This document shows positions 12,074-25,430 of a stretch of 64,000 nucleotides of DNA, in pieces. Under the pieces are notes generated by a model that was given only the letters and a program-made list of their open reading frames with translations, was not told where the DNA came from and searched no databases. Position 1 is the first letter of the stretch, and each line of letters starts with the position of its first letter. The stretch comes from Bursaphelenchus xylophilus (taxonomy: Eukaryota > Nematoda > Chromadorea > Rhabditida > Aphelenchoididae): contig CAJFCV020000001.1 in the NCBI GenBank assembly GCA_904066235.2, positions 11,527,291 through 11,591,290 of the forward strand. Direction: 5' to 3'. The position numbers were made by a program, and so were the translations under genes.

Positions 12074-12645
12074 NNNNNNNNNNNNNNNNNNNNNNNNNNN
12101 NNNNNNNNNNNNNNNNNNNNNNNNNNNNNNNNNNNNNNNNNNNNNNNNNNNNNNNNNNNNNNNNNNNNNNNNNNNNNNNNNNNNNNNNNNNNNNNNNNNN
12201 NNNNNNNNNNNNNNNNNNNNNNNNNNNNNNNNNNNNNNNNNNNNNNNNNNNNNNNNNNNNNNNNNNNNNNNNNNNNNNNNNNNNNNNNNNNNNNNNNNNN
12301 NNNNNNNNNNNNNNNNNNNNNNNNNNNNNNNNNNNNNNNNNNNNNNNNNNNNNNNNNNNNNNNNNNNNNNNNNNNNNNNNNNNNNNNNNNNNNNNNNNNN
12401 NNNNNNNNNNNNNNNNNNNNNNNNNNNNNNNNNNNNNNNNNNNNNNNNNNNNNNNNNNNNNNNNNNNNNNNNNNNNNNNNNNNNNNNNNNNNNNNNNNNN
12501 NNNNNNNNNNNNNNNNNNNNNNNNNNNNNNNNNNNNNNNNNNNNNNNNNNNNNNNNNNNNNNNNNNNNNNNNNNNNNNNNNNNNNNNNNNNNNNNNNNNN
12601 NNNNNNNNNNNNNNNNNNNNNNNNNNNNNNNNNNNNNNNNNNNNN
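12074..12645. other. Assembly gap (572 N)
   Basis: An uninterrupted run of N. The left flank stops in the AAACTTG part of a 159-type monomer and the right flank resumes in CCTTTCGAATGG of a 160-type monomer. Keeping the monomer phase would need about 24 bp plus a whole number of monomers (about 184, 343, 503 or 662 bp). 572 fits none of these, so either the size is an estimate or the gap holds something other than whole monomers. The change from array A to array B happens inside it. Confidence 0.98.
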
Positions 12646-15600
12646 CCTTTCGAATGGTGTATGTCTTGTCAATTCACTCCGTCATCACTAATTCACCTTT
12701 TTTCAAAACCGGTGTCTAGTATAATATCAGAGTGTTTCGCCCAGTGTGGGCGTAATTTGATTCCAAAAATGCTGAAACTTGCCATGCTAAAATCTTAGGA
12801 GGTTGCCTTTCGAATGGTGTATGTCTTGTCAATTCACTCCGTCATCACTAATTCACCTTTTTTCAAAACCGGTGTCTAGTATAATATCAGAGTGTTTCGC
12901 CCAGTGTGGGCGTAGTTTGATTCCAAAAATGCTGAAACTTGCCATGCTAAAATCTCAGGCGATTAGCTTTCGAATGGTGTATGTCTTGTCAATTCACTCC
13001 GTCATCACTAATTCACCTTTTTTCAAAACCGGTGTCTAGTATAATATCAGAGTGTTTCGCCCAGTGTGGGCGTAATTTGATTCCAAAAATGCTGAAACTT
13101 GCCATGCTAAAATCTTAGGAGGTTACCTTTCGAATGGTGTATGTCTTGTCAATTCACTCCGTCATCACTAATTCACCTTTTTTCAAAACCGGTGTCTAGT
13201 ATAATATCAGAGTGTTTCGCCCAGTGTGGGCGTAATTTGATTCCAAAAATGCTGAAACTTGCCATGCTAAAATCTTAGGAGGTTACCTTTCGAATGGTGT
13301 ATGTCTTGTCAATTCACTCCGTCATCACTAATTCACCTTTTTTCAAAACCGGTGTCTAGTATAATATCAGAGTGTTTCGCCCAGTGTGGGCGTAGTTTGA
13401 TTCCAAAAATGCTGAAACTTGCCATGCTAAAATCTCAGGCGATTAGCTTTCGAATGGTGTATGTCTTGTCAATTCACTCCGTCATCACTAATTCACCTTT
13501 TTTCAAAACCGGTGTCTAGTATAATATCAGAGTGTTTCGCCCAGTGTGGGCGTAATTTGATTCCAAAAATGCTGAAACTTGCCATGCTAAAATCTCAGGC
13601 GATTAGCTTTCGAATGGTGTATGTCTTGTCAATTCACTCCGTCATCACTAATTCACCTTTTTTCAAAACCGGTGTCTAGTATAATATCAGAGTGTTTCGC
13701 CCAGTGTGGGCGTAATTTGATTCCAAAAATGCTGAAACTTGCCATGCTAAAATCTTAGGAGGTTACCTTTCGAATGGTGTATGTCTTGTCAATTCACTCC
13801 GTCATCACTAATTCACCTTTTTTCAAAACCGGTGTCTAGTATAATATCAGAGTGTTTCGCCCAGTGTGGGCGTAGTTTGATTCCAAAAATGCTGAAACTT
13901 GCCATGCTAAAATCTCAGGCGATTACCTTTCGAATGGTGTATGTCTTGTCAATTCACTCCGTCATCACTAATTCACCTTTTTTCAAAACCGGTGTCTAGT
14001 ATAATATCAGAGTGTTTCGCCCAGTGTGGGCGTAATTTGACTCCAAAAATGCTGAAACTTGCCATGCTAAAATCTTAGGAGGTTACCTTTCGAATGGTGT
14101 ATGTCTTGTCAATTCACTCCGTCATCACTAATTCACCTTTTTTCAAAACCGGTGTCTAGTATAATATCAGAGTGTTTCGACCAGTGTGGGCGTAGTTTGA
14201 TTCCAAAAATGCTGAAACTTGCCATGCTAAAATCTCAGGCGATTAGCTTTCGAATGGTGTATGTCTTGTCAATTCACTCCGTCATCACTAATTCACCTTT
14301 TTTCAAAACCGGTGTCTAGTATAATATCAGAGTGTTTCGACCAGTGTGGGCGTAGTTTGATTCCAAAAATGCTGAAACTTGCCATGCTAAAATCTCAGGC
14401 GATTAGCTTTCGAATGGTGTATGTCTTGTCAATTCACTCCGTCATCACTAATTCACCTTTTTTCAAAACCGGTGTCTAGTATAATATCAGAGTGTTTCGC
14501 CCAGTGTGGGCGTAATTTGATTCCAAAAATGCTGAAACTTGCCATGCTAAAATCTTAGGAGGTTACCTTTCGAATGGTGTATGTCTTGTCAATTCACTCC
14601 GTCATCACTAATTCACCTTTTTTCAAAACCGGTGTCTAGTATAATATCAGAGTGTTTCGCCCAGTGTGGGCGTAGTTTGATTCCAAAAATGCTGAAACTT
14701 GCCATGCTAAAATCTCAGGCGATTAGCTTTCGAATGGTGTATGTCTTGTCAATTCACTCCGTCATCACTAATTCACCTTTTTTCAAAACCGGTGTCTAGT
14801 ATAATATCAGAGTGTTTCGCCCAGTGTGGGCGTAATTTGATTCCAAAAATGCTGAAACTTGCCATGCTAAAATCTTAGGAGGTTACCTTTCGAATGGTGT
14901 ATGTCTTGTCAATTCACTCCGTCATCACTAATTCACCTTTTTTCAAAACCGGTGTCTAGTATAATATCAGAGTGTTTCGCCCAGTGTGGGCGTAATTTGA
15001 TTCCAAAAATGCTGAAACTTGCCATGCTAAAATCTTAGGAGGTTACCTTTCGAATGGTGTATGTCTTGTCAATTCACTCCGTCATCACTAATTCACCTTT
15101 TTTCAAAACCGGTGTCTAGTATAATATCAGAGTGTTTCGCCCAGTGTGGGCGTAATTTGATTCCAAAAATGCTGAAACTTGCCATGCTAAAATGTTAGGA
15201 GGTTACCTTTCGAATGGTGTATGTCTTGTCAATTCACTCCGTCATCACTAATTCACCTTTTTTCAAAACCGGTGTCTAGTATAATATCAGAGTGTTTCGC
15301 CCAGTGTGGGCGTAGTTTGATTCCAAAAATGCTGAAACTTGCCATGCTGAAATCTCAGGCGATTAGCTTTCCAATGGTGTATGTCTTGTCAATTCACTCC
15401 GTCATCACTAATTCACCTTTTTTCAAAACCGGTGTCTAGTATAATATCAGAGTGTTTCGCCCAGTGTGGGCGTAATTTGATTCCAAAAATGCTGAAACTT
15501 GCCATGCTAAAATCTTAGGAGGTTGCCTTTCGAATGGTGTATGTCTTGTCAATTCACTCCGTCATCACTAATTCACCTTTTTTCAAAACCGGTGTCTAGT

Positions 15601-18600
15601 ATAATATCAGAGTGTTTCGCCCAGTGTGGGCGTAGTTTGATTCCAAAAATGCTGAAACTTGCCATGCTAAAATCTCAGGCGATTAGCTTTCGAATGGTGT
15701 ATGTCTTGTCAATTCACTCCGTCATCACTAATTCACCTTTTTTCAAAACCGGTGTCTAGTATAATATCATAGTGTTTCGACCAGTGTGGGCGTAGTTTGA
15801 TTCCAAAAATGCTGAAACTTGCCATGCTAAAATCTCAGGCGATTAGCTTTCGAATGGTGTATGTCTTGTCAATTCACTCCGTCATCACTAATTCACCTTT
15901 TTTCAAAACCGGTGTCTAGTATAATATCATAGTGTTTCGACCAGTGTGGGCGTAGTTTGATTCCAAAAATGCTGAAACTTGCCATGCTAAAATCTCAGGC
16001 GATTACCTTTCGAATGGTGTATGTCTTGTCAATTCACTCCGTCATCACTAATTCACCTTTTTTCAAAACCGGTGTCTAGTATAATATCAGAGTGTTTCGC
16101 CCAGTGTGGGCGTAATTTGACTCCAAAAATGCTGAAACTTGCCATGCTAAAATCTTAGGAGGTTACCTTTCGAATGGTGTATGTCTTGTCAATTCACTCC
16201 GTCATCACTAATTCACCTTTTTTCAAAACCGGTGTCTAGTATAATATCAGAGTGTTTCGCCCAGTGTGGGCGTAGTTTGATTCCAAAAATGCTGAAACTT
16301 GCCATGCTGAAATCTCAGGCGATTAGCTTTCCAATGGTGTATGTCTTGTCAATTCACTCCGTCATCACTAATTCACCTTTTTTCAAAACCGGTATCTAGT
16401 ATAATATCATAGTGTTTCGACCAGTGTGGGCGTAGTTTGATTCCAAAAATGCTGAAACTTGCCATGCTAAAATCTTAGGAGGTTACCTTTCGAATGGTGT
16501 ATGTCTTGTCAATTCACTCCGTCATCACTAATTCACCTTTTTTCAAAACCGGTGTCTAGTATAATATCAGAGTGTTTCGCCCAGTGTGGGCGTAATTTGA
16601 CTCCAAAAATGCTGAAACTTGCCATGCTAAAATCTTAGGAGGTTACCTTTCGAATGGTGTATGTCTTGTCAATTCACTCCGTCATCACTAATTCACCTTT
16701 TTTCAAAACCGGTGTCTAGTATAATATCAGAGTGTTTCGCCCAGTGTGGGCGTAGTTTGATTCCAAAAATGCTGAAACTTGCCATGCTGAAATCTCAGGC
16801 GATTAGCTTTCCAATGGTGTATGTCTTGTCAATTCACTCCGTCATCACTAATTCACCTTTTTCAAAACCGGTGTCTAGTATAATATCATAGTGTTTCGAC
16901 CAGTGTGGGCGTAGTTTGATTCCAAAAATGCTGAAACTTGCCATGCTAAAATCTCAGGCGATTACCTTTCGAATGATGTATGTCTTGTCAATTCACTCCG
17001 TCATCACTAATTCACCTTTTTTCAAAACCGGTGTCTAGTATAATATCATAGTGTTTCGACCAGTGTGGGCGTAGTTTGATTCCAAAAATGCTGAAACTTG
17101 CCATGCTAAAATCTTAGGAGGTTACCTTTCGAATGGTGTATGTCTTGTCAATTCACTCCGTCATCACTAATTCACCTTTTTTCAAAACCGGTGTCTAGTA
17201 TAATATCATAGTGTTTCGACCAGTGTGGGCGTAGTTTGATTCCAAAAATGCTGAAACTTGCCATGCTAAAATCTCAGGCGATTACCTTTCGAATGATGTA
17301 TGTCTTGTCAATTCACTCCGTCATCACTAATTCACCTTTTTTCAAAACCGGTGTCTAGTATAATATCAGAGTGTTTCGCCCAGTGTGGGCGTAATTTGAT
17401 TCCAAAAATGCTGAAACTTGCCATGCTAAAATCTTAGGAGGTTACCTTTCGAATGGTGTATGTCTTGTCAATTCACTCCGTCATCACTAATTCACCTTTT
17501 TTCAAAACCGGTGTCTAGTATAATATCAGAGTGTTTCGCCCAGTGTGGGCGTAATTTGACTCCAAAAATGCTGAAACTTGCCATGCTAAAATCTTAGGAG
17601 GTTACCTTTCGAATGGTGTATGTCTTGTCAATTCACTCCGTCATCACTAATTCACCTTTTTTCAAAACCGGTGTCTAGTATAATATCAGAGTGTTTCGCC
17701 CAGTGTGGGCGTAATTTGACTCCAAAAATGCTGAAACTTGCCATGCTAAAATCTTAGGAGGTTACCTTTCGAATGGTGTATGTCTTGTCAATTCACTCCG
17801 TCATCACTAATTCACCTTTTTTCAAAACCGGTGTCTAGTATAATATCATAGTGTTTCGACCAGTGTGGGCGTAGTTTGATTCCAAAAATGCTGAAACTTG
17901 CCATGCTAAAATCTCAGGCGATTACCTTTCGAATGATGTATGTCTTGTCAATTCACTCCGTCATCACTAATTCACCTTTTTTCAAAACCGGTGTCTAGTA
18001 TAATATCATAGTGTTTCGACCAGTGTGGGCGTAGTTTGATTCCAAAAATGCTGAAACTTGCCATGCTAAAATCTCAGGCGATTACCTTTCGAATGATGTA
18101 TGTCTTGTCAATTCACTCCGTCATCACTAATTCACCTTTTTTCAAAACCGGTGTCTAGTATAATATCAGAGTGTTTCGCCCAGTGTGGGCGTAATTTGAT
18201 TCCAAAAATGCTGAAACTTGCCATGCTAAAATCTTAGGAGGTTACCTTTCGAATGGTGTATGTCTTGTCAATTCACTCCGTCATCACTAATTCACCTTTT
18301 TTCAAAACCGGTGTCTAGTATAATATCAGAGTGTTTCGACCAGTGTGGGCGTAGTTTGATTCCAAAAATGCTGAAACTTGCCATGCTAAAATCTCAGGCG
18401 ATTACCTTTCGAATGATGTATGTCTTGTCAATTCACTCCGTCATCACTAATTCACCTTTTTTCAAAACCGGTGTCTAGTATAATATCAGAGTGTTTCGCC
18501 CAGTGTGGGCGTAATTTGATTCCAAAAATGCTGAAACTTGCCATGCTAAAATCTTAGGAGGTTACCTTTCGAATGGTGTATGTCTTGTCAATTCACTCCG

Positions 18601-21430
18601 TCATCACTAATTCACCTTTTTTCAAAACCGGTGTCTAGTATAATATCAGAGTGTTTCGCCCAGTGTGGGCGTAATTTGATTCCAAAAATGCTGAAACTTG
18701 CCATGCTAAAATCTTAGGAGGTTACCTTTCGAATGGTGTATGTCTTGTCAATTCACTCCGTCATCACTAATTCACCTTTTTTCAAAACCGGTGTCTAGTA
18801 TAATATCAGAGTGTTTCGCCCAGTGTGGGCGTAATTTGATTCCAAAAATGCTGAAACTTGCCATGCTAAAATCTTAGGAGGTTACCTTTCGAATGGTGTA
18901 TGTCTTGTCAATTCACTCCGTCATCACTAATTCACCTTTTTTCAAAACCGGTGTCTAGTATAATATCAGAGTGTTTCGCCCAGTGTGGGCGTAATTTGAT
19001 TCCAAAAATGCTGAAACTTGCCATGCTAAAATCTTAGGAGGTTACCTTTCGAATGGTGTATGTCTTGTCAATTCACTCCGTCATCACTAATTCACCTTTT
19101 TTCAAAACCGGTGTCTAGTATAATATCAGAGTGTTTCGCCCAGTGTGGGCGTAATTTGATTCCAAAAATGCTGAAACTTGCCATGCTAAAATCTTAGGAG
19201 GTTACCTTTCGAATGGTGTATGTCTTGTCAATTCACTCCGTCATCACTAATTCACCTTTTTTCAAAACCGGTGTCTAGTATAATATCAGAGTGTTTCGCC
19301 CAGTGTGGGCGTAGTTTGATTCCAAAAATGCTGAAACTTGCCATGCTGAAATCTCAGGCGATTAGCTTTCCAATGGTGTATGTCTTGTCAATTCACTCCG
19401 TCATCACTAATTCACCTTTTTTCAAAACCGGTGTCTAGTATAATATCATAGTGTTTCGACCAGTGTGGGCGTAGTTTGATTCCAAAAATGCTGAAACTTG
19501 CCATGCTAAAATCTCAGGCGATTACCTTTCGAATGATGTATGTCTTGTCAATTCACTCCGTCATCACTAATTCACCTTTTTTCAAAACCGGTGTCTAGTA
19601 TAATATCATAGTGTTTCGACCAGTGTGGGCGTAGTTTGATTCCAAAAATGCTGAAACTTGCCATGCTAAAATCTCAGGCGATTACCTTTCGAATGATGTA
19701 TGTCTTGTCAATTCACTCCGTCATCACTAATTCACCTTTTTTCAAAACCGGTGTCTAGTATAATATCAGAGTGTTTCGCCCAGTGTGGGCGTAATTTGAT
19801 TCCAAAAATGCTGAAACTTGCCATGCTAAAATCTTAGGAGGTTACCTTTCGAATGGTGTATGTCTTGTCAATTCACTCCGTCATCACTAATTCACCTTTT
19901 TTCAAAACCGGTGTCTAGTATAATATCAGAGTGTTTCGCCCAGTGTGGGCGTAATTTGACTCCAAAAATGCTGAAACTTGCCATGCTAAAATCTTAGGAG
20001 GTTACCTTTCGAATGGTGTATGTCTTGTCAATTCACTCCGTCATCACTAATTCACCTTTTTTCAAAACCGGTGTCTAGTATAATATCAGAGTGTTTCGCC
20101 CAGTGTGGGCGTAGTTTGATTCCAAAAATGCTGAAACTTGCCATGCTGAAATCTCAGGCGATTAGCTTTCGAATGGTGTATGTCTTGTCAATTCACTCCG
20201 TCATCACTAATTCACCTTTTTTCAAAACCGGTGTCTAGTATAATATCATAGTGTTTCGACCAGTGTGGGCGTAGTTTGATTCCAAAAATGCTGAAACTTG
20301 CCATGCTAAAATCTCAGGCGATTACCTTTCGAATGATGTATGTCTTGTCAATTCACTCCGTCATCACTAATTCACCTTTTTTCAAAACCGGTGTCTAGTA
20401 TAATATCAGAGTGTTTCGCCCAGTGTGGGCGTAATTTGATTCCAAAAATGCTGAAACTTGCCATGCTAAAATCTTAGGAGGTTACCTTTCGAATGGTGTA
20501 TGTCTTGTCAATTCACTCCGTCATCACTAATTCACCTTTTTTCAAAACCGGTGTCTAGTATAATATCATAGTGTTTCGACCAGTGTGGGCGTAGTTTGAT
20601 TCCAAAAATGCTGAAACTTGCCATGCTAAAATCTCAGGCGATTACCTTTCGAATGATGTATGTCTTGTCAATTCACTCCGTCATCACTAATTCACCTTTT
20701 TTCAAAACCGGTGTCTAGTATAATATCATAGTGTTTCGCCCAGTGTGGGCGTAATTTGACTCCAAAAATGCTGAAACTTGCCGTGCTAAAATCTTAGGAG
20801 GTTACCTTTCGAATGGTGTATGTCTTGTCAATTCACTCCGTCATCACTAATTCACCTTTTTTCAAAACCGGTGTCTAGTATAATATCAGAGTGTTTCGCC
20901 CAGTGTGGGCGTAATTTGACTCCAAAAATGCTGAAACTTGCCATGCTAAAATCTTAGGAGGTTACCTTTCGAATGGTGTATGTCTTGTCAATTCACTCCG
21001 TCATCACTAATTCACCTTTTTTCAAAACCGGTGTCTAGTATAATATCAGAGTGTTTCGCCCAGTGTGGGCGTAATTTGATTCCAAAAATGCTGAAACTTG
21101 CCATGCTAAAATCTTAGGAGGTTACCTTTCGAATGGTGTATGTCTTGTCAATTCACTCCGTCATCACTAATTCACCTTTTTTCAAAACCGGTGTCTAGTA
21201 TAATATCATAGTGTTTCGACCAGTGTGGGCGTAGTTTGATTCCAAAAATGCTGAAACTTGCCATGCTAAAATCTCAGGCGATTACCTTTCGAATGATGTA
21301 TGTCTTGTCAATTCACTCCGTCATCACTAATTCACCTTTTTTCAAAACCGGTGTCTAGTATAATATCAGAGTGTTTCGCCCAGTGTGGGCGTAATTTGAT
21401 TCCAAAAATGCTGAAACTTGCCATGCTAAA
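12646..21430 (+). repeat. Array B block 1: mixed monomer types
   Basis: Monomers with the TAGGAGGTTACC box, usually after GCGTAATTTG, are mixed with TCAGGCGATTA monomers, usually after GCGTAGTTTG. From about 15.77 kb to 21.3 kb a subtype appears with ATCATAGTGTTTCGACC, often followed by GATTACCTTTCGAATGATG. It recurs only occasionally later (near 31448 and 32728). Runs of a single type occur, for example several successive TAGGAGG monomers between about 18.5 and 19.2 kb. No single higher-order period is obvious by eye. Confidence 0.8.
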
Positions 21431-24400
21431 ATCTTAGGAGGTTACCTTTCGAATGGTGTATGTCTTGTCAATTCACTCCGTCATCACTAATTCACCTTTT
21501 TTCAAAACCGGTGTCTAGTATAATATCAGAGTGTTTCGCCCAGTGTGGGCGTAATTTGATTCCAAAAATGCTGAAACTTGCCATGCTAAAATCTCAGGCG
21601 ATTACCTTTCGAATGGTGTATGTCTTGTCAATTCACTCCGTCATCACTAATTCACCTTTTTTCAAAACCGGTGTCTAGTATAATATCAGAGTGTTTCGCC
21701 CAGTGTGGGCGTAATTTGATTCCAAAAATGCTGAAACTTGCCATGCTAAAATCTTAGGAGGTTACCTTTCGAATGGTGTATGTCTTGTCAATTCACTCCG
21801 TCATCACTAATTCACCTTTTTTCAAAACCGGTGTCTAGTATAATATCAGAGTGTTTCGCCCAGTGTGGGCGTAATTTGATTCCAAAAATGCTGAAACTTG
21901 CCATGCTAAAATCTCAGGCGATTAGCTTTCGAATGGTGTATGTCTTGCCAGTTCACTCCGTCATCACTAATTCACCTTTTTTCAAAACCGGTGTCTAGTA
22001 TAATATCAGAGTGTTTCGCCCAGTGTGGGCGTAGTTTGATTCCAAAAATGCTGAAACTTGCCATGCTAAAATCTCAGGCGATTACCTTTCGAATGGTGTA
22101 TGTCTTGTCAATTCACTCCGTCATCACTAATTCACCTTTTTTCAAAACCGGTGTCTAGTATAATATCAGAGTGTTTCGCCCAGTGTGGGCGTAGTTTGAT
22201 TCCAAAAATGCTGAAACTTGCCATGCTAAAATCTCAGGCGATTAGCTTTCGAATGGTGTATGTCTTGTCAATTCACTCCGTCATCACTAATTCACCTTTT
22301 TTCAAAACCGGTGTCTAGTATAATATCAGAGTGTTTCGCCCAGTGTGGGCGTAATTTGATTCCAAAAATGCTGAAACTTGCCATGCTAAAATCTCAGGCG
22401 ATTAGCTTTCGAATGGTGTATGTCTTGTCAATTCACTCCGTCATCACTAATTCACCTTTTTTCAAAACCGGTGTCTAGTATAATATCAGAGTGTTTCGCC
22501 CAGTGTGGGCGTAATTTGATTCCAAAAATGCTGAAACTTGCCATGCTAAAATCTCAGGCGATTAGCTTTCGAATGGTGTATGTCTTGTCAATTCACTCCG
22601 TCATCACTAATTCACCTTTTTTCAAAACCGGTGTCTAGTATAATATCAGAGTGTTTCGCCCAGTGTGGGCGTAATTTGATTCCAAAAATGCTGAAACTTG
22701 CCATGCTAAAATCTCAGGCGATTAGCTTTCGAATGGTGTATGTCTTGCCAATTCACTCCGTCATCACTAATTCACCTTTTTTCAAAACCGGTGTCTAGTA
22801 TAATATCAGAGTGTTTCGCCCAGTGTGGGCGTAATTTGATTCCAAAAATGCTGAAACTTGCCATGCTAAAATCTCAGGCGATTAGCTTTCGAATGGTGTA
22901 TGTCTTGTCAATTCACTCCGTCATCACTAATTCACCTTTTTTCAAAACCGGTGTCTAGTATAATATCAGAGTGTTTCGCCCAGTGTGGGCGTAATTTGAT
23001 TCCAAAAATGCTGAAACTTGCCATGCTAAAATCTCAGGCGATTAGCTTTCGAATGGTGTATGTCTTGCCAATTCACTCCGTCATCACTAATTCACCTTTT
23101 TTCAAAACCGGTGTCTAGTATAATATCAGAGTGTTTCGCCCAGTGTGGGCGTAGTTTGATTCCAAAAATGCTGAAACTTGCCATGCTAAAATCTCAGGCG
23201 ATTAGCTTTCGAATGGTGTATGTCTTGTCAATTCACTCCGTCATCACTAATTCACCTTTTTTCAAAACCGGTGTCTAGTATAATATCAGAGTGTTTCGCC
23301 CAGTGTGGGCGTAATTTGATTCCAAAAATGCTGAAACTTGCCATGCTAAAATCTCAGGCGATTAGCTTTCGAATGGTGTATGTCTTGCCAATTCACTCCG
23401 TCATCACTAATTCACCTTTTTTCAAAACCGGTGTCTAGTATAATATCAGAGTGTTTCGCCCAGTGTGGGCGTAATTTGATTCCAAAAATGCTGAAACTTG
23501 CCATGCTAAAATCTCAGGCGATTAGCTTTCGAATGGTGTATGTCTTGTCAATTCACTCCGTCATCACTAATTCACCTTTTTTCAAAACCGGTGTCTAGTA
23601 TAATATCAGAGTGTTTCGCCCAGTGTGGGCGTAATTTGATTCCAAAAATGCTGAAACTTGCCATGCTAAAATCTCAGGCGATTAGCTTTCGAATGGTGTA
23701 TGTCTTGCCAATTCACTCCGTCATCACTAATTCACCTTTTTTCAAAACCGGTGTCTAGTATAATATCAGAGTGTTTCGCCCAGTGTGGGCGTAATTTGAT
23801 TCCAAAAATGCTGAAACTTGCCATGCTAAAATCTCAGGCGATTAGCTTTCGAATGGTGTATGTCTTGTCAATTCACTCCGTCATCACTAATTCACCTTTT
23901 TTCAAAACCGGTGTCTAGTATAATATCAGAGTGTTTCGCCCAGTGTGGGCGTAATTTGATTCCAAAAATGCTGAAACTTGCCATGCTAAAATCTCAGGCG
24001 ATTAGCTTTCGAATGGTGTATGTCTTGTCAATTCACTCCGTCATCACTAATTCACCTTTTTTCAAAACCGGTGTCTAGTATAATATCAGAGTGTTTCGCC
24101 CAGTGTGGGCGTAGTTTGATTCCAAAAATGCTGAAACTTGCCATGCTAAAATCTCAGGCGATTAGCTTTCGAATGGTGTATGTCTTGCCAATTCACTCCG
24201 TCATCACTAATTCACCTTTTTTCAAAACCGGTGTCTAGTATAATATCAGAGTGTTTCGCCCAGTGTGGGCGTAATTTGATTCCAAAAATGCTGAAACTTG
24301 CCATGCTAAAATCTCAGGCGATTAGCTTTCGAATGGTGTATGTCTTGCCAATTCACTCCGTCATCACTAATTCACCTTTTTTCAAAACCGGTGTCTAGTA

Positions 24401-25430
24401 TAATATCAGAGTGTTTCGCCCAGTGTGGGCGTAATTTGATTCCAAAAATGCTGAAACTTGCCATGCTAAAATCTCAGGCGATTAGCTTTCGAATGGTGTA
24501 TGTCTTGTCAATTCACTCCGTCATCACTAATTCACCTTTTTTCAAAACCGGTGTCTAGTATAATATCAGAGTGTTTCGCCCAGTGTGGGCGTAATTTGAT
24601 TCCAAAAATGCTGAAACTTGCCATGCTAAAATCTCAGGCGATTAGCTTTCGAATGGTGTATGTCTTGCCAATTCACTCCGTCATCACTAATTCACCTTTT
24701 TTCAAAACCGGTGTCTAGTATAATATCAGAGTGTTTCGCCCAGTGTGGGCGTAGTTTGATTCCAAAAATGCTGAAACTTGCCATGCTAAAATCTCAGGCG
24801 ATTAGCTTTCGAATGGTGTATGTCTTGTCAATTCACTCCGTCATCACTAATTCACCTTTTTTCAAAACCGGTGTCTAGTATAATATCAGAGTGTTTCGCC
24901 CAGTGTGGGCGTAATTTGATTCCAAAAATGCTGAAACTTGCCATGCTAAAATCTCAGGCGATTAGCTTTCGAATGGTGTATGTCTTGCCAATTCACTCCG
25001 TCATCACTAATTCACCTTTTTTCAAAACCGGTGTCTAGTATAATATCAGAGTGTTTCGCCCAGTGTGGGCGTAATTTGATTCCAAAAATGCTGAAACTTG
25101 CCATGCTAAAATCTCAGGCGATTAGCTTTCGAATGGTGTATGTCTTGTCAATTCACTCCGTCATCACTAATTCACCTTTTTTCAAAACCGGTGTCTAGTA
25201 TAATATCAGAGTGTTTCGCCCAGTGTGGGCGTAATTTGATTCCAAAAATGCTGAAACTTGCCATGCTAAAATCTCAGGCGATTAGCTTTCGAATGGTGTA
25301 TGTCTTGCCAATTCACTCCGTCATCACTAATTCACCTTTTTTCAAAACCGGTGTCTAGTATAATATCAGAGTGTTTCGCCCAGTGTGGGCGTAATTTGAT
25401 TCCAAAAATGCTGAAACTTGCCATGCTAAA
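21430..25430 (+). repeat. Array B block 2: homogenised, 320-bp dimer pattern
   Basis: From about 21.9 kb almost every monomer carries the TCAGGCGATTAGC box. TCTTGCCAATT alternates with TCTTGTCAATT, often every second monomer (TTGCCAATT near 22745, 23065, 23385 and 23705: 320-bp steps). The alternation then slips (24185, 24345) and resumes (24665, 24985, 25305). The coupling of this box with GCGTAGTTTG seen in block 1 is lost here, because most copies have GCGTAATTTG. Confidence 0.82.

Noticed and set aside
10..12798. Long plus-strand open reading frames (up to several hundred codons) in array A
   Set aside because: They are the same 53-codon translation repeated because the monomer is 159 bp. 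They stop in each 160-bp monomer and one runs through the N gap. There is no recognisable domain, no start context and no independent coding signal, so they are not annotated as genes.
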